From NCBI GenBank assembly GCA_034008185.1, contig CM067109.1:32892885-32956884 (forward strand): DNA of 64,000 nt, written 5' to 3'. Under the pieces are notes generated by a model. The model saw nothing but the letters and a program-made list of their open reading frames with translations, ran no database searches and was not told the DNA's origin. The position numbers and the translations under genes are program-made. Below are positions 47,571 to 60,300 of this stretch, piece by piece (positions within the stretch are counted from its first letter, which is position 1; every line of letters begins with the position of its first letter). The DNA is from Gorsachius magnificus. Lineage: Eukaryota > Chordata > Aves > Pelecaniformes > Ardeidae.

Positions 47571-49992
47571 CAATAGATTAGAGGAACAGTTGGTTAATGT
47601 CTAAATAATAGACTTCAAGCTTTTAAAATCCTGGGTCATGTCTTTATGAGCTTTAAATGAAAATGACATCACTGGTATTGAAGTAGTCCCCCATTAATGT
47701 CTGCCTGCATCACAAAAGCACAATCTATAGTTTGTGGATGTTTGCTTTTGAAATGCTTAGTAGCAATGCTACAAATGTACAGTTCGAGCACTGTTAAGTC
47801 TGCAGTTTGCTGGTGTTCTAACACACATCCTGGCTCTTTCTGAGCCTCATTTATAATGCATAAAAGAATAAATAAAAATAATTAAGATAAAACTTAGCTT
47901 CTGATTCATGATAGATATGCTATATATGGTGTAAAAGTTCTCAGGTAATGTATTTTTACATTCCAAAAGAAACATAATTCAGGAAATCCATAAAAGTGAG
48001 GAAACTCCTGACAGGTTATTTTCCCCCGTGTTTGAGATCTTTTAGAAATTTCTGTCTTTTCCTATGTGCTTGTGCATCAGATTGTTGTACTTGATTGATG
48101 TAGTGCAGCCAGGAGTAACATATCTATGGGAATCATGGCACTTCTTTAACGCTGTCTACAGTATTTTCAAAGGATCAAAATCTAGGTTCTTTTTTCTTCC
48201 ATATACTACTTTGTGTTTTTTATGGTTCCTGTGATTTCTATTCTGTTGTAAAATCTGCTCCTGGCACTGTGGCTTTGGTTTTGGGATCAGATGTTTTATG
48301 TATATTTTACAATTTGTATTCTGTGATTCGTGATAATCCTTGCACTGAAACTGATACGATTTCTATAAGGTTAACATAGCAGTAGCTTGTTGAATAATGA
48401 ATTAGGATTTAGTCTGCCTAAAAGCTAATTAGATGAAAGATAAACAGGTTTAACAGCACTTCTTGAGCTAATTTTTGTGTTAATGTGTTCAAAGTGTATG
48501 CTAGTGATATGCAGTAAAAGGAATACTATTTCTCACTAAATCAGGTTTTTAAATTAAATGTAAGGCAACCCATTCTCAGTTCTTATTGACTCTAAATATA
48601 TTGGGTGAGTATTTTTCATAGTCATTTGCCTACACACATTAGACTTAGTATGTATGTTACAACCATACATTATCTTTAATTATCTGAAAAAAAAATCACA
48701 TATATTTTTTAATTTGTGTATTTATGAGAAATGCAAGATATAGAAGAATCATTATGCTAATTTGCATGTGGTAATTAGGGGAATATTAATTCTATTTTTT
48801 AAACAAGTAATTTAATATTTTGGTGACGATATGACAGTATTCCCAATTACGTATATTAAATCATTTTCAAATGACAAGTTTTAATATTTCTTCTAGATCT
48901 GTTGAGAAAAGTTTAACTGTAATGAATTTCTTTGTGTATTGTTGGTTGACCTCTGCTACATCAACATATGCTCAGTTTGTTCTTCATTTTCCTCTCTCAG
49001 ACACAGGACTAGTGATTAATATCTCTTGTTGTGTTACCTCAGTTGTTAATGAAAAACATTGGGTGTTCCCTTCACTACACAGAGTGCAAACTCATAAAAA
49101 AAAAAAAAAAATCACAGGTGAACTCCTTATGAACACTTCTAATTGCTTAGGCACAGTGTTTGAAAATCTCAAGTAATGCGTCATTAAAATAATGAATAGC
49201 ATAAACTGTAATTTTTCATAGTAATTAACTTGTGTCAGCACCATTATTTTTCATTAATTATAAATTAAAAAGAATGAAAGATCACCTGCAGGAACAGATG
49301 TGTGAAATTGTCTCTGAGGTTCTGCTGTAGCTTTTTTTTCTTCTTCCCTCCAACAAATTGTATTGAGAATGGGATCCAGCCATGCAAGAATGCAGATGAT
49401 AGAGACTGTCCAGGAAAGACTTGGAAAAAGGACATTTAATAAGATTGTTTTCTGTGAAGTTGAATATGTTAATGAAAAATGCAATTATTACTGGCAAAAG
49501 TGTGAAACAGCAAAAGATTTGAAATGTTTTGTAGTTTACAGCTGTGAGAAGTTAGGAAAACCAATCTGACAGTAAAATTCATTGGGGTTTGGTTTTGGTT
49601 TTGTTTTTAAATGGAAAAGTCTAATTGCATAGTTGAAGCTTTATGTCTCAGTTTAACTTAAAGACTATTTTAGGAAATATTTCTTACATTCTCAAATGCT
49701 GTGAGGGGTTTTTTGTTCAGGGTTTTTTAAGGTCAGTGGGGATGATGAAGGAAAAATAAATTTGCATAGCTTTAGGTGTTTTCCATGTTGTTTCCATATC
49801 TTCCACACCCCTCATGTTCACAGAATATGAACTGAAATAGTAAATTTTGATTCCTGTAGGGTTCTGTTGGATTATGAATGATGTTTTACAAAAGAACATA
49901 CACACTTCAGTCCTGTGTATACCTTCACCTAAACTCTCTTGTCTAGTGTATTACTAAACTACTGTATGAATGTCTACTAAGCCTTTTCTAAT
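47571..49992. other. Gene-free stretch
   Basis: AT-rich with A16 at 49096-49111. A dense homeodomain/octamer-like cluster is seen near 48750-48780. Frames up to 101 codons (48871-49176) run through the poly-A and are not credible. Confidence 0.5.
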
Positions 49993-50200
49993 TAGAATAG
50001 AATGATATAAAAATTTAGGTTAGAAAGGGCAAATGTAGGTCATCTGGTCCAGTTCCTTGCACAATGCAGAGCTAACTTCAGAGTTAGAGTATGTTGCTCA
50101 GGGCCTAATCCAGTTGAGTTTTGGATATCTCCAAGCATAGAAATTGCGTATCTCTGGGAATCCTGTGCCAGTGTTTAGCTTCTCCATTGAACACATCATA
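49993..50200 (-). mobile_element. Old CR1 3' fragment, minus strand
   Basis: AGAATAGAATGATATAAAAATTTAGGTTAGAAAGGGC...GTCATCTGGTCCAG follows the layout of a reversed CR1 tail (octamer, then TTGGAAGGGACC, then ATCTAGTCCA). It continues to ATCTCTGGGAATCCTGTGCCAGTG. Heavily diverged. Confidence 0.6.
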
Positions 50201-53200
50201 GAAATTTGTCATAAATCCAACTAATCTAGATGTTATTTAGAATAATTTTGCTTGTAATACACTGGCTACATTATAAAAATATTTCATAATCTCTTGTAAA
50301 GAAAACAATGTCTTTATAAGAATAACAATATACTGTAGGAGGCTATGTATTTTCTTACAATTTGTAAAGTTGTAAAATTTTTTAAAGCTTTTATAAAAAG
50401 GAAATAATTTTTATAGCAATATTTCAGATACTTAATGCAGACTCTTAGCTAGAATGTGCAACCTGAGGTTGAGTCACCATATAGTCTATTTTAAAAATGT
50501 TATAATTAGTAAATGGAAACTTTTTAAGGCTGATAAATCAGTGCATATATGTCCCTGTACATTAGTGGATGTATGTGTGTTCTTGCACATACATACGCAG
50601 TGTGTGTATATTGAAAATATAGTCATTTACCTAAGGACAGAAAAGCTAGAGAATAAACCAGAAGAAGGACTTTGTAGCCTGTAACATTTTCTTTCTGAGA
50701 GTGTTCAGTGATGGACACCTAAACTAGAACATGAAAGAGACAACTCCATGACATTGTCTTTTAGTCACATTCCCACCACAGCTTTTGACAATTTGGCACA
50801 ATGACTTACTGAGCTAGAAAGCCTTAAAACCCTTTCAAAAGATTTTCAGCCTTACAGCACTAAAATTTATCCTTGAAGTAGATTAAAAATAGCAAGTACA
50901 AAATAAACTTAATACGTAGATAATTGATTTTGTAATGTAGAGAACATTTCCTGTATACTGTCTACTGTAACCCAACCCATCTGTCACTGGGTAGGTTACA
51001 TTTCTTAGTTAAAAAATTATATATTTATTTCACATATAATTCTTTATACAATATTATCTTTATTTTTATCTTCTGTTCTTTTGTTTTTGCTCCAAGGGGT
51101 TTGAATAAAAAAGGGCAAAAATGTTATTAACTGGAATGCATGAACAATTCCTGAATATATGTTTGAAAATGGAGGCAAGACATACCAGGGTATTTTCAGC
51201 AAAACTATGTGCAATACCCAACATAAATTAACAACTCTCATGATTTGTCCTTCTCAAGGTCACTGCCCTTTTTGGGAGGAGTGTGAGTCTTAGAAACTTT
51301 TCATGTAAGGGGAAAAGTCTGAAGTGGGAACTATCTTAAATTGTCTATAGATGAAAAATAGTTGCTTATTTAAAACCTGGATAAGAAGAATTAATTAAAA
51401 AATCATCCAACAACTAAGATAAAAAAGACTATAGGGATAAAAAAATGGTATTAATGTGTCATTATTTGTCTTTCCCATGTGGTGTAATTAGTGTTTTTAT
51501 TTTCACTGCTTTCGTTTCCAACTGGTTGACATTTCTGTCCCTAGTAACAGCCAAGATGAGTATTCACCCTGGCTTCAGAGATGTACCTTATTTCCCTTGA
51601 GTAACTCCAATTATCAGATATCTTTTGATAAGAAATACAAATTCTTTCATTCCCAAATTACTATCAACTTGAGACCATGTGGGGTTTTGCTGCAGAAATC
51701 CAGGACATCGACTGTAACTGCCAGAGCTGAGGATGAGGTAGGAAACACTGATAAGCAAGTTCTCTCTAGGCAGAAAGTGAAGACGAGGGAGCCCCTGGCC
51801 ACCAGGAACTCTGCAGAAGCTTCTCAGGCATTTGCTGCTAGGGTTATTTCCCATCCTTCTAAGAAGCTAAGTTGTAGCAACTGATGTCTGAGTAGCCATG
51901 GACCACTTCCTTTAGTTTGTGAACTGCTGTGTTAAAAACAATTGTAGAGGAATAATTTGTTCTTAATCCATGCTTCCTATTCACTATGAAAACAAAACCC
52001 ATTTTGCTCTTCCAAATCATTCTGCTCAGTAAAAAGAGACTAGTCGTCTTCTTAACCTTTGACTATAAACGTTTGAATTCTATTCTAGGAGATAGTAAAC
52101 ACATATTTTCATATGGCAACACAGAGAATACAAAGGAAAACCAATTTTTTCCATTGAACAGAGGTACATGTAAAGTATTTCTTAATGATCAAAACAAGGA
52201 CAAGAAGCTACTACTTTCTAAAAATTAGTTGTCTGGCTTGCAACAAAAAGACTAACTCAGAAATCTAGAGGATCTGAAAATAAATATAATTGTAAATATT
52301 ATTAGCTTAAATGTTTGCTTTCTATGACAGAGCACTTGCAGAGAGGAACTGGAGCAGAATAGCTTGCTGCTGTTTTTAGTGATTTTGTAACTGTACAATG
52401 TGAGTAAAAATACTAAACAGAAGGAACAGTTCTTCATTGTCAGTGTTTTGTGTCCATATGGATCATGTAAAGTTTTCCAGGTCAGTAGGAGATCTGTAAT
52501 CACACTGAGAATATTGAATCATGTTTTAAGATTTCATCTTTTATGAAATAATAAAAAACTGAGAAATCAGAGATTCATTGGATCTTTTTGATCATATATG
52601 CCACAACATTTCTCAGTGGTTTTGAGTTTGCCTACAGTTTTCTTTACTACTTTTTATTTCAGCCAATCTTTGGTAAATAAACTACATATTTTTGTTAGCA
52701 TATTTGTTTCTCACTCCTAGTCTAGAGAAAACAAACATTTTTTCAGGGCACAAGGGAAGAGCGTGGTTATATTCAATATTATTCAATACCAAAATAACGT
52801 TTTGCTGTATACTTCTCCAGTATTCTGCTAGTATTTTGCTTGAAAACAAGAAACATTATTGTAAAATCACGTATGTCTTAAATAAATGTGCTACAAGGAA
52901 ACCACAATGACATAGGACATCTATTTCTGTAATTGCTCAAGCCTCAAATGCAGCTGAGCGCAGACAAAAAAAGCTTACATAAATAATAGTATGAGGGAGT
53001 TAGATGAATCAGCACTTAAATCACAAAGGAATACATAGAAATTTTGACATTGTTATATATTAAATAAGGATAAGTCTCAGGAAATTGCAAAAATTAAAAT
53101 CTCCCCCCAGATACTGCCATGAAGCTATATATTTTTAAACAATATTATTCAACATTTAAATATTTAATTTGACCTAGCGGTCCAAGTTTTTGTAGTTTAA

Positions 53201-54331
53201 ACCCAGGCACTCGTCTGTAAGTATTGTAGCTTACGTCTGTTGAGAACCTGGATTCTCAATAAATAGGTACACTTAATAAGTCAGGAATGCATTGGAAAGA
53301 GCACTAACAGTGCTTCCTTATTCACAGTCAAGTTTTAACTTTCCTAACTGGCTAGGCAGAAGATGAGAAGATGGTTCTAGTATCATGTGCATAGCCCATG
53401 AACAAAAGATATAAACTTGCCAGCAGCTTTGATCAAGACTTTTAAAGAGGCTTTAGAATCCTCATATTGACTATATTTGAATATTCCAATTCCCTTGCTT
53501 GAATTAATTTAATCCAAATTAATTTATTGAATTTATTTAATCCAAATTAATTTATTTGAATTAATTTAATCCAATATTTTCAATATATTACAATAAAGGA
53601 AACAGAACAATACAGAAAAGAGACACACGTTATTGTGAGACCTCCTCTGTTTTTGCAGTACATATTTAGTGATCTTCCTCTTCCATTAAAACTTTTGCCA
53701 AAACCTTTTTAATACAATCAAAGCAGAACAACAATATTGCGTACTGTCAATGGAAAATCCTTCTACTTATAAAAGGGAATGTAAATTATAGCCACATGTA
53801 TCAACTGTGGTTCTGAAGCACAGAAATACTGCATAATGCACCTTGAGTTTTGATAATTGCTCTTGCATGAATAAGATTGGTCCTATTAAGATGGTGTTAA
53901 GGGCTAGATTTAACTCAGTGTTTACAGTGTGGGAGAATATTTGAAACGAGAGAGAAAAGTCACAAGTACTGATTTTATAAATAGCTTTACTTTCTTGGTT
54001 TGGACTATTGACACTCATTACTCTTCCTTATTATAAAACCCAATATTAGCCATTATATTGTATTATCTGTAGCATACAAAACAGTCTCTCAAACCCAGTT
54101 TACCCATCAAGCCCACGGTACTATTTGAGCTGCAACATTCTAGTGTGTCAGCTTTTAATAGAAATATCTAATAAAGGAGGACTCCTTCCTATAAAATACA
54201 TATCATTAATATGGTAGAAGAATTTACGTGTTTCCATGGGCTTGATAGACCCACATATCAGGAGAACTAATGCTAAGCTAAACAAGTCAAAAGTAAATCC
54301 TAAACCTTTCTAGTTACCTAAATTTTTGGAA
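50201..54331. other. Gene-free stretch
   Basis: AT-rich DNA. A 95-codon plus frame at 51597-51884 and an overlapping minus frame lie in a slightly GC-richer patch but match nothing I recognise. A tandem repeat lies at 53501-53575. Confidence 0.5.
53501..53575. repeat. AT-rich tandem repeat, 28-29 bp unit, about 2.6 copies
   Basis: Units GAATTAATTTAATCCAAATTAATTTATT start at 53501, 53529 and 53558; the last is partial. Probably a simple local duplication. Confidence 0.8.
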
Positions 54332-54390
54332 TGTCATGGTTTCAGCTGGGATACAGGTTATTTTCTTCCTAGTAGGTGATATAGTGCTGT
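54332..54390 (+). mobile_element. ERV-L LTR fragment, left part
   Basis: TGTCATGGTTTCAGCTGGGATA up to ATAGTGCTGTG matches the first ~60 bp of the ERV-L LTR on the plus strand. It is cut by a CR1 and appears to resume at 54909. Confidence 0.8.
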
Positions 54391-54908
54391 GGAGTACTGC
54401 GTCCAGCTCTGGAGCCCTCAGCACAAGAAGGATATGGACCTGTTGGAGTCAGTCCAGAGGAGGGCTACAAAAATGATACGAGGGCTTGAGCACCTCTCCT
54501 ATGAGGACAGGCTGAAAGAGTTGGGCTTGTTCAGCCTGGAGAAGAGAAGGCTGCGGGGAGACCTGATTACGGCCTTTCAATACCTAAAGGGGGCCTATAG
54601 GAAAGATGGGGAAAATCTTTTTAGTAGGGCCAGCTGTGACAGGACAAGGGGTAATGTTTTAAACTAAAACAGGGCAGGTTTAGACTGGATATAAGGAAGA
54701 AATTCTTTACAATGAGGGTGGTAAAACACTGGAAGGGGTTGCCCAGAGAGGTAGTGGAGTCCCCATCCCTGGAAACATTCAAGGCGAGGTTGGATGGGGC
54801 TCTGAGCAACCTGATCTAGTTAGCGGTGTTCCTGCTCACTGCAGGGGGGTTGGACTAGATGGCCTCTAGGGGTCCCTTCCAACCCAAAAAATTCTATGAT
54901 TCTATGAT
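54391..54908 (+). mobile_element. CR1 LINE nested in an ERV-L LTR
   Basis: 5'-truncated CR1 beginning GGAGTACTGCGTCCAG and ending with ATTCTATG units. The frame from 54389 reads [35 protein letters not shown] and [16 protein letters not shown], then breaks near 54655 through a one-base change; the remaining part reads on in another frame to the natural end. A close relative of the copies at 5365 and 17783. Confidence 0.92.
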
Positions 54909-54960
54909 TTTAGATTTAGTATGAGAAGGATGTTTTAGTTGTTGCTAAGTAGCGCATGTC
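54909..54960 (+). mobile_element. ERV-L LTR fragment, right part
   Basis: TTTTAGATTTAGTATGAGAAGGATGTTTTAGTTGTTGC continues the LTR where the left part stopped (GGATTCAGTGCTAGAAGAATG in the proviral copy). Similarity fades after about 54955, so the rest of the LTR is missing. Confidence 0.7.
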
Positions 54961-56560
54961 TGATGAGGGTGTCTGAAATTTTAAAAAATATGAAAAAGTT
55001 ACAAGACTGTGATATGCACTTGGCAACTATCAAGCTGGTTGCCAAGGAAAAACTTGCTGAAAAAAACTATGATAAAGGAAATGGGACTAAGTTTACTGCA
55101 GCTGTTTGTGTTATCAGAAAAGCCTACCATCAAAAGAGTCAGTAAATGAATCTTAATACCCAATAAAATTTCAGAGTTATCAGAATCATCTCATGGAAGG
55201 AACAGAAGGTAAACAAAACAAAACAAAACAAAAAAAAGGTTGATATGACATACTCAGATAACAATAGCTATTCAACCTCCAAAGTATCCTAAACCCCCTA
55301 CAATATCAAAGAAAATATTTTCATAGACCCTACAATACTCCATTGTGAGGTAGCGCTCTGGGAAAGTAAGAGTCAATCTTTGAAAAAATTAATTGAGAAT
55401 CAACTTGGAGTACAACTGCAGAATTAAATATCTGACTCATATCTGACACTAATGTGAGATTGTGAAAGGAAGAAGTAGCTTCCATGTGCTATAAAAATAA
55501 AGAGAATTGCAAAATTATCTGACATTACAGAATTTTCTCTCTCTTTGCTAGTGATTTTCTGAAAATGCCGATAATCTGACCATCAGCAGCCATACAGAAA
55601 ATTGAGAAGACATTTGTGGACTTGAAGGTACTAGCAAGAAAAAAAATTAAATATAAGATCAATGGAGCTATAACCAGATCTAGACAATTATTTATAGGCA
55701 ACTAGAGTCTGTTCAGTAGACAGATGACAGCTTAATACCCTTAAAAACTCAGAATTAGAATTTCAGTGCCAGTAAGAACATGAAAAGTGAAGAAAAATGT
55801 AACTCCGTTAAGATGAAGCAGCAAATGCAGTGAACTCCCAATGATCTCACTAGGCAGTCTTATTGTGCTGAAAAAGATCAAGAAATATCTTTATCTCTTT
55901 GAAGGCAATTCTTAATGTTGTTTGCATTAATCTTCCAAGCAATTCTTACAATCCCAGCAATCCCAGTTCAATACAATCCTACTTCAGCCTTAGTGATAGG
56001 AACATCTAAACAAAGAAAATGAGTATCAATGAAGGAAAAGTGTGGGGTAAAATAAGAAGGAAGGTGGTTGAAACTGTCACTTCCAGCGCTTCTCTGTGTC
56101 TTTAAGGACTCGTGCTTTGCACTGACTGTTTTATATCTTTACTTGCTATTCCTCTGTCTACCTACTTATATTTAATTTTGAAGCAATTCATTTGAGATTT
56201 AGTGCTCATTTTTTCATACATCCCTCTAGTTATTTGCAGTATTTTAGATTTTTTTTCTTAGCTTTTTCTTAATCCTTAATGTGGGGATAAGCAGAATGGA
56301 AACATACCTGTTTTCTGAGAGTACATGGTTAATAGCTATTCAGCATAAAAGGTTATCAAATATACAGGAAAAGTAATGACTTAAACCAGGATACATAAGC
56401 CCTGAATAGGAGATAAAGGAAACAGTAGAACAGAACAGAGTGCTCAGGTCACTAGAACCCCACAAATATGGTGATAAAGAGGAGATTTTGACAGACCCTT
56501 GTATCTGGAAAGACAGGGGAAATGGGACTATCATGAGTCCCATGGGAAAAAGCACACTCA
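54961..56560. other. Gene-free stretch
   Basis: AT-rich unique DNA with an (ACAAA)n run at about 55211-55238. A 68-codon frame at 54939-55145 has no recognisable domain. Confidence 0.5.
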
Positions 56561-57310
56561 GGGTGGGACATCTGAGGACATTTGTGGCACCACGTAGGAC
56601 ATCTTACAGTATGTTTTAAAGGAACTGTGGGGATGTTTAGGGGAAGGGCCAAAGCTTGGGAAAAAGGGGGAATTTAGGTTGTTCAGGGAGGAAAACAGGA
56701 TGGAGGGGGATTTAAGAAGGTCTTCCTGTGAGTAAACATGCTGCTGGGCAGTCTGCTTCTCTGTCCAAGCCCTTCACTCAATCACTGCAGTCTTCTTATT
56801 AAACGCTACTACTCATCAGTTTTCATGTGATCCTACCCTCTGTCCTGAACAGGTGCTGGGGTGATCCATGAGGGAACTTCAGGCTGGATCAGTGAGCAAG
56901 GAGGAAGAGAGCTGCACCTAGAAACAGTCAGGGTCTGAGTTGGTGACCAGGCAAGGGGTAATCCTGTGTGGTTTTTAGACATACTTAAAGTCATTGAGGG
57001 ACCTGTGAACATCTGTGTGCATATGAATAAAGAGAGTGAAGGTGTGTATGTTTTTCAGCAAGAAAAGTCAGTCCTTGCCAGCTGGAAAAAGGAACAGGAC
57101 TGGACAAAACTGCTTATGCTTGGGTTTCCCCAAATGCTGATAAAAGCACTGCTCTCTGAAGGTTTGTGTGGGTGACCATGTGCACAGTAGCACCTTTGAG
57201 GTGCTCAGCCTTTGAGGGCTCATCCTCACTCACCAGAGCCACAGGAGGCATGCTGAGAGGACAAATCCCCTCCATCCTAGCATCCTTTGGGGCTGCCTAC
57301 CCTTAATGCT
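56561..57310. other. GC-richer patch, possibly an unrecognised LTR
   Basis: Purine-rich sequence (GGGGAAGGGCCAAAGCTTGGG, GGATGGAGGGGGATTTAAG) leads to ATTTAAG, then CACTGCAGTCTTCTTATTAAACGC at about 56785-56805, an LTR-like layout. I could not define TG...CA ends or a duplication. No protein recognised. Confidence 0.25.
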
Positions 57311-60300
57311 TGATTTTTTTATTTCTCTAGGTGTGGCTATCACAGTGAGCACCTAACTGCATTATTTTACGTACAGCTATATCAAAATACTTTTTTTTCC
57401 CGCTTTTTTTATTTTTAAGAAAAGAGATTCAGATTATTTAGTACAAAAGATCTTCCTTACCTTTATGTAGAAGTCTCTCACCTTGTAAGCCTGTAAATAT
57501 AAGAAACAGCAGTAAAAAGATTGTAGAGGAACAGTTAGAGATTATTTCAAGACTCCACAAGTAAAATCTCCATTAGTGGAATTTCCATTAATAATAATTA
57601 TTTCTGAGATTAATTAAACATTTTATTTCTTTCTAACACTCCTTCTCCAACTCTCTAAACACTCTGTGGAAATTACTGAGTTCTGTTGACTTTAAATTAT
57701 TCAGCTTTAATTGCTCTTGTTTGAGAATATCTCCAAGTTCTAAAGCAAAACTTGCTTATCACAACAACATGTGAATAACTAACCCTATTTTTTGCAAAAA
57801 AAGAACAAAAATATTTTTTCAGAATCCCATTTTCTATTGCATTCTGATTAATATTTTATACATGTTTTTTCTATTGCACTTACATCATTTTAAATACTTC
57901 GTTCTTAGTATGATATAGTTCCTTTTGTTTCTGACTGGTCAAAATTTTTTAAGTTTTCATTTCCAGTTCCCTAGTTTTCAAGTTAACTACTTGCTTATTG
58001 TTATCATTATACATACTTGTCCATTTCTGGTATTTTCTCATATGAATTGAGTGTTCCCAAGTATTTCTAAACCCACAATTTTTGGCATTATTGTTTAACT
58101 ACATTTTAAATTCTCAAAACTCTTACTTAATTGCTAAAATGAAAATGTGACTGACAGTCCTCAGCTGACTTCCATCATGCCATCATGTTGGACTGTATCA
58201 GTTTTGTCTATAAAAATAATATAGATACTCGTCACCTGTGAAAATGAATAAAGAATGTAAAAGGTGTTGGAATCAAATATAGGAAGAAAGACTTATTTCA
58301 AATTATTTTAAAGATAATTAGTAGAATAAAATTCAGTTATAAATATGGAATAAAAGAGATCTTTACATGCATTCAATACTTAGATGAGTGTTCTAAACCC
58401 TTTCTAAGATAGTTATCAGTTTTATCATCAAAGTTACCATTTTCCCCTCTGGTGAACTGGTCTCTCTGTGATTAGACACATCAAAATCTGAGCTGAACTT
58501 CTAACCACACTGCTAAATTATATGCAATTTATTTAGCAGTTACTGTGCAATTAGTGTATCTTAATTTGAGCTATTGAGTTCCACATGTAAGATTTAAAAT
58601 TTCAAATCAATTTTCAACTAGCTGATTTCACCAGGGAGAGTTTTGCCTGTGGAGTATTAAAATACTATTTTTAACTGACCATTGTAAAGAGGACTGTATT
58701 GGTCTGCTTTAAATTAAAATAAGCACATCCACTTACATCCTGTAGAAATATTTCTAAGACACTAGGGACAGAAGAATGTAAAAGCGCCTGCTTAAAACCA
58801 AGAAAACTGTTTCAGAAGACTCATTTCAGTATGTGTGTGTGCATACATGCATGTGCATATCCATATCTGTATGTAATTTTCATTAAATAAGCCTATTACT
58901 TCTGAAGAAAGTTCTTTTTTCCAAAGAATAGATCTCCATGCCAGAAACATATGGAAATTACAACAACTACAAAATCATTTTTAACAAAGCCTGGAATATC
59001 TCAGGAAGCTCAGCTTTGTGCTGAGAAGTTTTCGACTTTTATACCGACTTGGAGGATTGTTTAAAAAATTACTCTTTACAGCCTCAGCAGCCTTCACAAG
59101 CTTCTGTGTTGTAGAAACAGGACATATTTTAATGAACTGGTCTTCAAAGCAGATAATGGGCTTTGGAAAGAACACTAATCAGTCCATGCTTTTTGACTGT
59201 ACCCGTTGCCAATGGAGTCTTTATAACAGCAGCCCTGTCCCTGTTAGGAAAAAAAAAAAAAAAAAATTGGAATGTCAAATCTGAGTAGTCAGTGCAGGTT
59301 CATTATCTAGTATTGCGGTTTTCCCTTCCAGGGTAGGAAACCAATTTATTTTTACCAAAGTTAAACTCAGAAGTTTGATACCTACATGAACTAAGCAATT
59401 GATAGAAGCAATTAGAGGGAAAGTTGTACAGGCCACAACAACCTAAAAATCAGAGAACAGAGAAAGGAACTGGACAGAAGGAAAGAAGAAAAGAGAAGGC
59501 AAAAATGAGCAAAATAATGAGCTCATGAAGAACTCAAGGAAGGGGATTCAGTCCTAGAGAGAGAAACATTTCTATACAGACAGAAGGGTAGCCCCCATCA
59601 TCATTTGCCTATAGTTAAACTTGCAGAAACATATGGACCACACCTCAGAATGTCCTCTGGAGCATCTGCTGCAGATGGCCCTCTCAGTAGCCTCTCAACA
59701 GGTTTTTGCAGATGAGCCAAGGCTAGGGCAGAAAATTCCAACATGCAGTTAGTTCCCCATTGCCAGTGAAGCCACACATATAGATGCATGGCTTCATGCA
59801 TCCAGGTGCACAAGGCATCCAGCACTAGTTTTTTGTTGCGCAAATATTTTTTAAAGATGCTTTTTTATTAGCATTATTTAGGAGTTCCATTGTTAATAAA
59901 GAGAAACTATTTTAGTCTTATTTTCTCCCAGCTGGATTTTGAGTGAAGCCATTAATGCGATTTATGACCCCACTTTGAATTTTTCTCCTACTTAGAGTAA
60001 GGGAAACAAATGCAATTTGACTTGGTGTCTTTTTGGGAAAAAAAAAAGAAAAAAAAAACCAGCAAATAAGTCATTTTGAGTCAATCAGAATAACGATAAA
60101 AGATGGAATGGAAAATTCTGTAAAATCTGTTCAACACCAGCCTTAATTCAACATCAAACTTTATTTGGAACATAAAGACACAAGATGGGCAAAATATACA
60201 AATACTTGTGTCTTAGTTCACAGAGTTAGATATTATTAAGTACTTGAGAGAACTAGAAATGTGGTGCTTAGTGGCTGAATGAGGCCAGACTTTTCTTTAG

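Noticed and set aside
51588..51884. Overlapping plus and minus frames as a possible host exon
   Set aside because: Both strands are open only because the patch is GC-richer; no domain, and no supportable splice pair.
59018..59284. 88-codon frame followed by A18, as a retrogene
   Set aside because: No poly(A) signal before the A run, no target duplication found and no recognisable product; A runs of similar length occur in several places in this window.
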